This document shows positions 15,141 through 24,924 of a stretch of 64,000 nt of DNA, one piece after another. Each line of letters opens with the position of its first letter. The stretch's first letter is position 1. The translations under genes and the position numbers were made by a program. Source of the DNA: Henckelia pumila (taxonomy: Eukaryota > Streptophyta > Magnoliopsida > Lamiales > Gesneriaceae); contig NC_133121.1 of NCBI RefSeq assembly GCF_033568475.1, forward strand, positions 131,348,375 to 131,412,374, read 5' to 3'. The notes below the pieces were generated by a model. The model made no database searches. It was given only the letters and a program-made list of their open reading frames with translations, and was not told where the DNA came from.

Positions 15141-16105
15141 ATGTCTATTTTTTATCAATCTTCTCCATCCCCTTTTTGAACATTTTAATGCATCGGTTAT
15201 CTGTATATCTTCTTGTTTCTCTTCAACTAGGCGTGGTTTTTTCCTTTTTGTGATAAAGGAGGATTTTCGCCAACTCACGATTAAGGTGACTCGAACCCCT
15301 GACCAGTTGTGTGCTAGGTGTTTGTTAATAAGCAACTTTGGTTCAACAATTAGGTGTTTATTAGGGAGAAGACAAGTGAGACTAGCGCTGGCAAACTTTA
15401 TTTTCGTCTGGATTCCTCTTGAATCACAGTATGCTCTCTGTATCATAGTTGACTGACAAGCGACAAGCTTGGGTTATGGTTACTCATATTTTTAATTTTT
15501 ATATTTATATTTGTACGAGATTTTGATTTTTACATGTCTTTTGACTTAGAAGTCGATCTTGAACTTCATGCTATACACAATCATATTAAAAGCAAGCAAG
15601 CAAGCATTTTCAATCATTTCTTTCATGAAAGCAGAGGGTGTCATTGGGTTGGAATTTGAAAATGAGCCCAACACTTCGTTCTAAATCCTTATAACGGAAT
15701 GATAATTATCACTGAAAACACGATCAGCGTATTCAAAACCAATTGAAATGTAGAGGTGAAAATATTTTTTCTTTTTTAATTATAAATTGTCTCAGGCTAA
15801 CCATGTGTAGGTTTCGCGTCTCCTCTGTGAAGTAATTAGTTTTTCGAAACTATTTAATAGCAAGTGAATCGATGTATTGAATTTTTAGAAATCATGCATA
15901 AAAAGATTTTTATCTTTTTGCAGAAGTATAAAGTAAAAAAATTTATTTAGAGGACCCGAGTTTTAAAACTTCGGGCCCTATTTGTATTACAATTTGACAA
16001 CTATCATTATATATTGATAGGGGCCAAAATAAACATGTTTCAAATAGGGCGAGGCTTAAACTTTAAACCTCGAAAAAACATTCTTTTTTAAAATATTATT
16101 TGATA

Positions 16106-16156
<51 letters not shown>

Positions 16157-17292
16157 TTTTTTTTTTAAAAAAAATCCCTCATTCCGAAGGTCACGTGTCA
16201 ACGTACTTTTGTCAGAAGACTCGGAACTCAAACGTCTATGCTACCGCTTCGGTCCGAATCTTAAATTTAGGCTGGTTTGATTTGATGTATGCTATAAATA
16301 ATATATAGATAATTAATATAATATAATAAAAATAAATAAAAAATAATAGTTAAAATAGTATTGACTTGATTGATAGATTATGATTTATTTGATTTGATTG
16401 ATTAAATTTTATATAAAAATGTTAAATAACTATTTTGTTTTTTAACAATAAATAAAATAAAAATTATATTATTTATAAAAGATAATATAATAATTTGAAT
16501 TCAATGATTTGATTGATATGAGATAAATAATTAATGATTTGATTGATGTAAAATAAATAGTTAATATATGAATAAATAAAATGAAAAGAACATGGGATGA
16601 GATGTGATGAGTTATACATATATTAGTAATACGGTGAATAGAAAAAGGTATTAAAATGTCTCCCTTTGCTTTCCCTGTCCTTCAAAATGGATTCACTCTC
16701 TTGTTGATGCCAAGGAAAAGGTTCGTATTATTTCCTTTTCTTCATGTATGAATTGAATTGTGCATTTGTGGAGATAAGTGGGTGTGTTCGGGGAAACTGA
16801 ATTTTTGTGTATAGGATATGCATTGTTTCAGAATAATAAATTTGTTTTTATATATATATTTTTAGGTGTACACAAATGCAGTAGTTGTTGTTATATGGTT
16901 GTACTCCGAATTCTGAAAAAACTTTTACAGCAACAGCAAATAGTCGAGGCGAGAGAATTTCTCTATCCGCAAGACGAAATTGTCCGTTAACAGTGCTAAA
17001 CGTTGGCGGCAATCGTCTCTAAGATACAACGACTTCTGAACGAGATATGGCAGCACAACGAATATCTCAAACTTCAGCGAACGAAAATATGTATGAACTT
17101 GACTTTTGTGAGAGTTGGGAGAATTTGTAGAGAAATCAGAAATCTAAAGTTCAGATGTTATCTCTATATATTCTGCGTATATCATCAGATATATATATAC
17201 ACGGACGCCCAAAGAACATGTCTTAAGGCCTAAAGATGCACCCCATGACAGAAAAGGCCCAAAAAGAGTCGTGACTTTTCATTGCACAGAAG
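15141..17292. other. Spacer downstream of NOT11 with microsatellites, no gene resolved
   Basis: Contains the NOT11 3' flank. Around 15270-15380 there is a stretch resembling the tRNA-like or multicopy repeats common in plants (gactcgaacccctgacc). A (TTA)n-(TA)n microsatellite lies at 16110-16157, followed by a low-complexity AT-rich tract to about 16570 with repeated 'tgatttgattgat' motifs. The 16680-17230 part is less biased but shows no frame I recognise. It could hold upstream exons of the B3 gene remnant, but I cannot support any. Confidence 0.4.
16110..16157. repeat. (TTA)n / (TA)n compound microsatellite
   Basis: About ten TTA units followed directly by TA units and then a T run. Confidence 0.9.
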
Positions 17293-17518
17293 GCGCGCTC
17301 GGGCGGTAATATTCTACCGCTCGAGCAGCCAACTTTTAGGCAGCCTACTGTCTCGCACTTTAAGTGTCGCGCGCGGTAATATTTTACCGCTCGGGCGCAA
17401 GCCACTTTGAACGATGCGCTCGATCGGTAATTTATTACCGCTCGGGCGCCCACCTTCTGCCAAGTTTCTGTTCCGCATATGAGGTGATGCGCTCGAGCGG
17501 TAATTACCGCTCGGGCGC
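17293..17518. repeat. Array of four GC-rich palindromes
   Basis: Four imperfect palindromes at about 17297-17326, 17368-17398, 17416-17449 and 17489-17518 share the plan GCGCTCGAGCGGTAA / TTACCGCTCGGGCGC around a 0-6 bp centre. The fourth has 14 of 15 arm positions paired and no spacer. They are separated by 17-41 bp of unrelated sequence. Each could form a strong hairpin in DNA or RNA. They sit in a segment with retrotransposon-LTR character, so they may be a subterminal repeat of a TE family. Function unknown. Confidence 0.8.
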
Positions 17519-17579
17519 ACTCAATAAAATAATAAAATATTATTTTAAATAAATTTTTTCCAAAAAAGATAATCGGATC

Positions 17580-17888
17580 AGAAGACCTCGCCCCGCCGCG
17601 CCGAGCCGGCCGGCCGCGCGTGTGTTTGATTCATCGATTAGCGTTTTGCCCCTTTACAAAATATTCGATGCCCTAAGGGCCCAATCTCATAAACCAAACA
17701 TGGGTTATTTAAGATGAGCAATACATTGAAGTTGTTCCAATGTGGGACAACTTTCCCTCCAATATATTTCACCAAATTCAAATATTTGGGACAAGACTTT
17801 GGACAATCCCAAAGGCTTTGAACAAGGCTTTCAACAAGGCTTAATTCAATCTCCAAGGCTTTAAATTCATTCAATCTTTTTCCAACAG
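17580..17888. mobile_element. Possible LTR-retrotransposon remnant
   Basis: Starts with a short, extremely GC-rich stretch (17586-17620) and continues into sequence resembling plant copia-type LTRs (gtgggacaactttccctcc, then repeated 'aaggctttgaacaaggc' segments). No coding domain or paired LTR is visible. Assigned on resemblance only. Confidence 0.3.
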
Positions 17889-18484
17889 TTGTTGCTTCTG
17901 GAAGCATATTGAGCCATCTGAGGGGGAAGCAATGCAAGGCTTCGTTTGGATCGACCCCTCAATCACCTCCAGTTGAAGTAGAAGATGAATATGTAGATGA
18001 AGATGAAGATGAATATGTAGAAGATGAAGCAGATGAAGCAGAAGAAGTTTCCCATCTTCTGGGTGTACCATTTTTTGATGTTATTTTTACAAAATCACAT
18101 GTTGAGAAATCATGTGCATTGGTAAATAAATATCATTCACACATTTCATTTGTTTCAACTATCTGTTTGATCGAGGTATTATCGTGAATTCCCCTTTGTT
18201 CCCAACAGTACGTACCTGCCCACATGGTTCAATTGCTTCCTCTGTCGACTGTCCCAGTGATTCTCACAAATAGGGGCAAGGATTGGAACATATCTTACCA
18301 ATGAGACCATGGTCACCTTTCGTTTGCGTTCGACTCCGAGTGGAGAGGATTTCTCTCGGATAATGATCTCAAGTGTGGAGATGGTTGTGTGTTTGAACTG
18401 GTGCAGAACAACAAAAACAATCTCAGATTCAAGGTGCATATCTTTAGGGGTGATTTGCCACCTGAGCTGGTGGCCGGGGAATGA
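17889..18484 (+). pseudogene. B3-domain (REM-like) transcription factor remnant
   Basis: Two exons are readable, 17889-18121 and 18209-18484, joined by a GT-AG intron that keeps phase. The first encodes an acidic linker (VEVEDEYVDEDEDEYVEDEA) followed by the start of a B3 fold (PFFDVIFTKSHVEKSCAL). The second continues the B3 domain (YVPAHMVQLLPLSTVPVIL, then FDSEWRGFLSDNDLKCGDGC and FKVHIFRGDLPPE) to a natural stop. This is the layout of the second B3 domain in REM proteins, which bind DNA in the nucleus. An in-frame TGA at 18302-18304 interrupts the domain just after NISYQ, and the upstream exons with the first B3 domain are not found. LTR-like material lies immediately upstream. Most likely a pseudogene; an unnoticed small intron around the stop is the only alternative. 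Confidence 0.72.
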
Positions 18485-19242
18485 CCTTCGATTCTCCCAT
18501 AGTTGTTGATTAGATTATAATGTTCATGGACCCAAGTTTCTCCTAGTTTCATCATTCTGTGTATGAGCCGCCACCTGAGATTTCCTTGTTTGGTTATCCA
18601 AGTATGAATCTGGTATCTCATGCATTTATGTTTTCTTTGCATTTCGACCAGTCTTCTTGCTGCTAGGATTATGTCCGTATATTAAGTAAATTTTATTTTT
18701 AAGTTATGCTACAAACTAACCAATCATGTATTATGTAATATGTTTGCGATAGATCCAAACAATTTAATTACAAATGAATGTAAAAGCAAGAAAATTGGTG
18801 TAATCGAGTACTCACATATCAGCAACAGATTACCATTGAAGCAACAATTATTTTTACAAACCCTGGAGGTGGTTCAACAAGGCCTCTGCTACAACAGCAG
18901 ATGCAACTTGTTCCATTACAAAGAATTTGGTACATCGATCGTAAATAAAATGGAGCAACAAGCCTCCGGACATCGAGGAAGTACCGGAATGAAGAGCTGG
19001 ACGCCTCCAGGCTTCAGCAAATTGCCGAATCTTGAATAATTGTTAAGAGGGTCGCCTCAGCTCAACATAGGCAAATCTTCAAATAACATTGAAGAATCAT
19101 TCGACTACTAAGGACGCAATAACATGCATGGACCATGATGTCAACTGTAAAAAACATGAGAAAAGTAATAGCCACCAACCAATATCTGTCTGTCATGCTC
19201 ATGCACAACTGCAATGCCCTTAGTCATAAGGTTATATACCAG
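18485..19242. other. Spacer between the B3 remnant and the TrmB gene
   Basis: No supported gene. The part from about 18740 to 19242 is probably the 3' UTR and downstream flank of the minus-strand methyltransferase gene. Confidence 0.45.
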
Positions 19243-22147
19243 TTATCCCTGTCTCTGGTACATTCTTCGATAAATTCTAGCACCTTCGAATTCTGCATGG
19301 ATCTCTCGTTCAGTTCTTATTCCCATTGGATTGCTCAACAACCATCCCTCATCGTCGCACGGCATGTTAGGGTCAATTCTGTCTATGTGTATGAGTTTGT
19401 CCGAGTTGCCTTCAAAATAGTCCCTCATGTCTACTGCCACTTCCAGAACATCAGATTGAATGAAGACCTGTCCAACAAAAATGTGTCATTCAAGTGAAAT
19501 GCACACAATCTATAAACATGCGGTATTATTGTTAAGTGATACTAAACATCAAAATAATTCTGAAAACAGAAAAGGAATTCTAGGAATATGGTGGAATACA
19601 TATATCTTGTATATATAGACACACATATATGTATAACCTTTTTTCCTAAAAATGAAGAATCTGACTGTTTCACAATTTAACCAACGGGCAAGTTTTTGAA
19701 AAAATTAAAGGTTCCTCATCGGTTGGCTTGATTGATAGGAAATCTAGCCTGAAGATGATATAAACCTCTCGAAAGTAGCAAACCAGAAATATCATATGAA
19801 GCAAGTCATAAAACGCTGATCATATGTAAAATTGTAAATAGCTGTTGAAAAGCTCAAGGTGCAACCGTATACAAGAAACTGAAAGTTTATACTCGTACCT
19901 GACCCCCAGGCACTAAGCCATCTACAATAGATTCAACCAGAGGCTTCTGCACTACCCTTCTTTTATGATGTTTTTTCTTGAAATGGGGATCTGGGCACTG
20001 CATAGAGCGATGAATGTTAACTGTTTAACATATTTCAAAAGATAATTTATTCTAAACGAAAGGAATATCTTTCTTAAATCTTCACGTCCTTATAAATATA
20101 TAGAGCTGAAAAGATGATCTCACCAAGATAGACACAAAAATCAAAGGGCCTGGATATGTGGATACAAGTTGTTTGAAGGAGATAGTCGCATTAGCAAAAA
20201 TAAAATGTCTGCATTTACATATACATCAGGCACCAATTTCAGTGACTTCCAAGAGCCGTAATAAACTAAAATTTTGAATACCTTACATGTTCCTTAGAGC
20301 CAGCTCATTCACCCAATGTTCAGCACGTTTGGCCAACTGCACAAGAAGATAACTGCAGCTTATGATAATCGATTTCATGTTTTTGAGTTTCCACATAGGA
20401 AGAACTGCACTTTAAGTTTATACATATAGATATACATGTATACATATCTGGGTGTGCATGTGCAAAACAACTGAGGAACCTGTTGCCTACTTTTGGCCGT
20501 ATTTCCAATCCCAGGTAATTCCTCAATCCTGAATTTCTTCTAGCAAGCCAAATGAGAAACCTGCCACTACCTGAAATTTTCATTATCTGTCTTAAGAAGA
20601 CAATCACCAAATAGAAAATTTGAACTGAAAAGTATCACGTTACATTTATTCAGAAGGTCAAGCTCATTTTGTATTAAAGAGGTGATAAAGATCAATATCT
20701 TCTGTGACTAAAAAAATTGGTTCCCAAATGGAAAGACCATAAAACTTAATGTAATGCACGTTGTCAGTGATGCTGACACCAGTGTATACAGTCGGAATAA
20801 AAATATGTGTCGGCTACCAAAGCATAGATTAACATCCACACAAGGGTTACTGACATTGACATGCCCGTGGAAAACAAATCGATAATAAAATAAGAAGCGA
20901 ACAACATGAAGGGCTAACTGAAGTGCAGAATAATCACTATTTAAACATAAGGCAACTTTTCCAACATTCATGACACTTCACCCCAGTATATTTTGCTCCA
21001 AAAGCTCAAGGTGCCTGGCCTTGCACCAATTAGGTAACTAATGATTAAAGTAATACCACAACTAGCAACTAAATGAAGACTGTGCTAATTAGAACATTGC
21101 AAGCAATTTGGAAGCATTGTATATACAAACAATGAAAAGTACAGTATTGACAGATAACAATACTTGTTGCATATCACATAAATCATAGATTAAAACAAAG
21201 CAATCAATAAATCATGGGAGGACATTGCATTAGATGAATAACACGTCACAAAAATATTTTACAAAAAATGTTTAGATGTCAAGAGAGGTAAATAAGGTCC
21301 TACCACTACCAATATCCACCATCAAAGGCAACGTCGGATCATCATACACCATACTCCAATCAGGCAATTCAACAGGAATCTACACACCAAAAGTAAAAGG
21401 TTAACTTTTTTTACCGAGTTGGAGAAATCATAAAATTTTTAAATACCAAATCGACAACGGTATAACTCAGAACCTCTCCTAGTCCCTATTCATTACTCAT
21501 CCCGCGCACAAGCACTCAACCAACACAAAAACAAAAGGGCGTGAGCAAAAATCTGCTCCCTCTCAGAGAAATTACCATGAGTGTGGAACGAAGAGGATTG
21601 ACATGCTGGCGGATTCTCACATGACCCACCTCCTGCAACAGGCCAATTATATCAATAGAAGTAGTGATTTTTTTTTCTCGGGCAAATAACAAAATTTAAT
21701 GATAAACGATATAGAAACTTAAACACATAAACCCCAGCTGAAACACCCCGCAAATATTCAGCATTACGCGCTAAACCAACATAAAAGTAAACGAAACTTA
21801 GACACAGCAAGGTTATAAGAATCAAGCGCAATATCACAGGGCCGCATACACATGAGTGCGTATAGGGTCCAAATATACAGAGTACAGGCCTGGCAGAATT
21901 TTTCAGAGAGATCAAGATCCGCGTATTCCCGAGCGACGAGTTCTGGGCTTCTGATTTCCTGTTTTTCTGATATGGATAAGGGAGTAGACGCAGCCGTGCC
22001 CGCCGCAGAAGCCGAAACAGCAAAGTTGTGGAACGCGGGGAAAGATAACGTCTTCGGTGGGGCAAATGAAGCTAACAATGTTTTCTCAATACAAAGGGCA
22101 GAGCTTGGTCGGAGACATCTCGGAATTCCGGAAAATATGGAAGCCAT
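19243..22147 (-). CDS. tRNA (guanine-N7-)-methyltransferase, TrmB family, probably plastid-targeted
   Basis: Eight exons on the minus strand: 22147-21890, 21632-21576, 21379-21304, 20570-20491, 20336-20287, 20208-20124, 19997-19899, 19467-19243, giving 309 residues. The SAM-binding motif appears as [17 protein letters not shown] (usual DIGCGSGRF) near residue 127. Downstream motifs are [28 protein letters not shown] and [14 protein letters not shown], diagnostic of TrmB, which makes m7G46 in the tRNA variable loop. About 60 N-terminal residues rich in S, A and basic residues precede the conserved part and look like an organelle transit peptide. I recall At5g17660 as the Arabidopsis counterpart. 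Intron 1 appears to use a GC rather than a GT donor (CAG/GCCTGT), because only this junction yields the conserved [17 protein letters not shown]. All other introns are GT-AG. Confidence 0.93.
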
Positions 22148-22948
22148 CAGCGATTTCTGAAAAATCTACAAAATTCCACAAATTCGTATTTAGATTTTCT
22201 AAAGCATTTAAACATCCAAACATCAATTATTAAGCACTAAAACTGAAAATTCTTAATTGATAAATCTGAAATTTCGAATAATACTTACATAAATTCCGAA
22301 AAATAACCAATATGTCCAATCGGCTCAAATATTATACTTCAACCAACAATTTAACGTATATCAATTATAGGAATTCAAATGAACCGAAATACCCAAATTT
22401 CAAAATGTACCTCAAAGCTTCGAAATAGAGCTCCAAACAACCTTCCTCCTAATCTAGGCGACGGTCGGCGACGAAAAGGCGGCGAACGACGGCGGATGGG
22501 AAAAACGGGTTCGACGGAACGAGCTCGAAACTTATGAACATAGGTATCAATAGAAAGCTTACGTCGTTTGCTTTCAGAAACTACTATTATTTTCGAAATC
22601 TAGCCACGGACGAAGAAGTTATGGGCATGGTAAGAAACGTAAATGTTGAAGGAAAAAAGAAAAAGAAAGAAGATAGGAGAAATGTGCGGCCAAGAGGGAG
22701 AGAGAATATGAATGTATGTGTGTGTTTTTTATTTATTGATTAAAATATATTTTGATACACTAATTATTGAAAATGTTTTAATTTGTACATGATAAAATAA
22801 AAATTCAATTTTAATTTTAATATGAATTATTATTATATTGCTTAATTTTAAAATATGATATTTATTAAAAATTAATATATATATATATATTAATAAAACC
22901 ACAAACTTAATAAATAAATCATATATGCATGTAGGACTAAAAATACTT

Positions 22949-23112
22949 ATTAATAAATTATTTATAATTTAAAATATAAATAATTTATTAATAAAAAAAC
23001 AATCATTAATAAATTATTTAAATTTTAAAATAAAATTTAAATAATTTATTAATGAAAAAATACTCATTAATAAAATTATTTATTTTTTTTAAAATATAAA
23101 TAATATATAATG
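22949..23112. repeat. Three consecutive AT-rich hairpin units
   Basis: Units at 22949-22992, 23004-23054 and 23064-23112 are each an inverted repeat built on attaataaattattta and its complement. Unit 1 has perfect 18-bp arms, unit 2 perfect arms of about 23 bp, and unit 3 is eroded. The units repeat head to tail about every 60 bp. Two related direct segments containing 'tgtaggacta' (about 22895-22950 and 23174-23235) flank the set. Confidence 0.75.
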
Positions 23113-23597
23113 AAATTATACTTTTTCTATCAGTGTAAATAATTATTCATTTAAAAATTTGATATAAATTATATATTAATAAAACCAAAAAGTCAATAAG
23201 TAAATTATATGTATGTAGGACTAATATATATTTAATAACGATAAAATATAATTAAATAAATATTTATTAATTAATATTTAATTCAAGTGCGATTAAAAGT
23301 ACAAATTTATAAATTATTAAATCAAGTGAAAAAATTTTGGGTTATTAAAACTACGTAAATCGAAACAATGAATGAAGTTTTTTTTTTTGAGATTTGTTTT
23401 TTCATGATCTAATCTGTAATGTTGAAATTTTTGTATCAAATATTAAAAAACTAAAATGGTGAATATGTTTGTTTCAATCATTTAAACACGAGATCAGCAT
23501 ACTTCGGCGATCTATATTTTTATCATAACAATATATTACAATATTTGTTGTATAATTTGAGTTGACAATTATTTATCATTATATATATATATATAGT

Positions 23598-23730
23598 TTT
23601 GATATTGTGAGCACCTATCATGTGCACTTATGTGTACATCTGATGATGTGACGTTCACCTATTTGATGTAGAGGATGTCACGTCAGCGATGCACACAAAA
23701 GTGCACATCATGGGTGCTCATAATATCAAA
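23598..23730. mobile_element. Fold-back MITE in a TA tract
   Basis: A 133-bp element with arms of about 41 bp that pair with only a few mismatches (tttgatattgtgagcacc at the left, ggtgctcataatatcaaa at the right). Both sides are TA repeats, so the target duplication is probably TA, as in Stowaway/mariner-type MITEs. Class assignment is inferred from this alone. Confidence 0.65.
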
Positions 23731-24530
23731 TTTATATATATATATATTTATTAATTTTTAATAAATATGATATTTTAAAATTAATCAATATAATATTAAT
23801 TCATATTAAGGGTAAAATTGACCTTTTATTTGGATCATATACCAATTAAGCCATTTTCAATAATTCGTGTTCCAATATGACATTTTACCAATAGTTCATG
23901 TACCAAAATACATTTTACTCTTTATTTATTTGCGCCATCAACTTTGCTGATCTATATTATTTCAACACTGCTATAAAAATTAAATATATATTTTTGTATT
24001 ATTTATTTTTATTAATTCATATGTTTAACATGCAAATATATTATTTGATTTAATTATTATAATTTAACACTTTAAAATAATTAACTAAGAATCAACAGTC
24101 CTTACAATTTGCCTTCACTTGAACAACTTCTATCTCTATGCTTACGCATAAAAATTGATACACGTTTGCACAAGTACTTGTACAAATGAAATTTTCATTT
24201 ATTTTAACCATTATTAAAAAGAACATCGACTTCAATTTTAAAATTATTGCAAACACTTATCAACTTATTTAACATTTTATTTATTATTTATTTATTTATT
24301 TATTATATATGGAAAAGCAAGTGGAATTTAATATGTAAGCAAAGGTCATTTGCAAAGAAATATACTTTCATTTCAAAATTTACACATAATGCACTTTAGT
24401 ATGTAGATCTATTATTCGCCTTCGAAAAAAAAATGTAGATCTATTATTCAAAATCATCTTGCAAAATGTATTCTCAATTTCACAGATTTTCTAGAAATTT
24501 TATTTATTTAAGCGTATTGTTCATATATTT

Positions 24531-24833
24531 ATGAAATATAGAATAAAATAAAAATTGAAATAAGTTGATGGATATTTTAAATTTTAGTAGTCTATTTTGT
24601 CATAAGTTATCAAATCAATTGATGTGATGATTAATCTAAACATATATTTAATGAAATAGAAATAGAATATAATAAAAATTGAAATAAGTTGATGGATATT
24701 TTAAATTTTAGTAGTCAATTTATCATAAGTTATCATCAAATTTAAATTTTTTTTTTTTGAAATAAGTTATCAAATTTAATTGATGTCATGTGATGATTAA
24801 TCTAAATTAAATTGATATATATATGTAGTGAAA
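24531..24833 (+). repeat. Tandem duplication of about 120 bp upstream of LHP1
   Basis: Sequence from 24531 (atgaaatatagaataaaata) recurs from 24651 with small changes and an inserted T-rich segment near 24750. Both copies contain 'gaaataagttgatggatatt' and end with 'gatgattaatctaaa'. It ends about 90 bp before the LHP1 start codon. Confidence 0.75.
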
Positions 24834-24924
24834 TGTTTGGAAAATGCCAGATGTAGGGTTGAGTTGACTGGTGACTGTATTCTATAGTCTAGAGAGAGAA
24901 GTCGAAACATTGTAGAGAGAGAAA

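Larger units (their letters stand above)
22148..24924. other. 2.8-kb AT-rich spacer between TrmB and LHP1
   Basis: The first 300 bp is the TrmB 5' flank. Around 22430-22700 is a less AT-rich island with 'cggcgac' repeats that resembles transposon sequence but has no domain. From 22740 onward it is very AT-rich and carries the hairpin triplet, a fold-back MITE and a tandem duplication listed separately. The last 100 bp before 24925, with 'gagagagaaa' purine runs, is the LHP1 leader. Confidence 0.5.

Noticed and set aside
17223-17552. Several overlapping frames with repeated R-S-S-G-N-Y motifs
   Set aside because: They arise from translating the GC-rich palindrome array in different frames; the repetition is at DNA level and there is no sign of a real protein.
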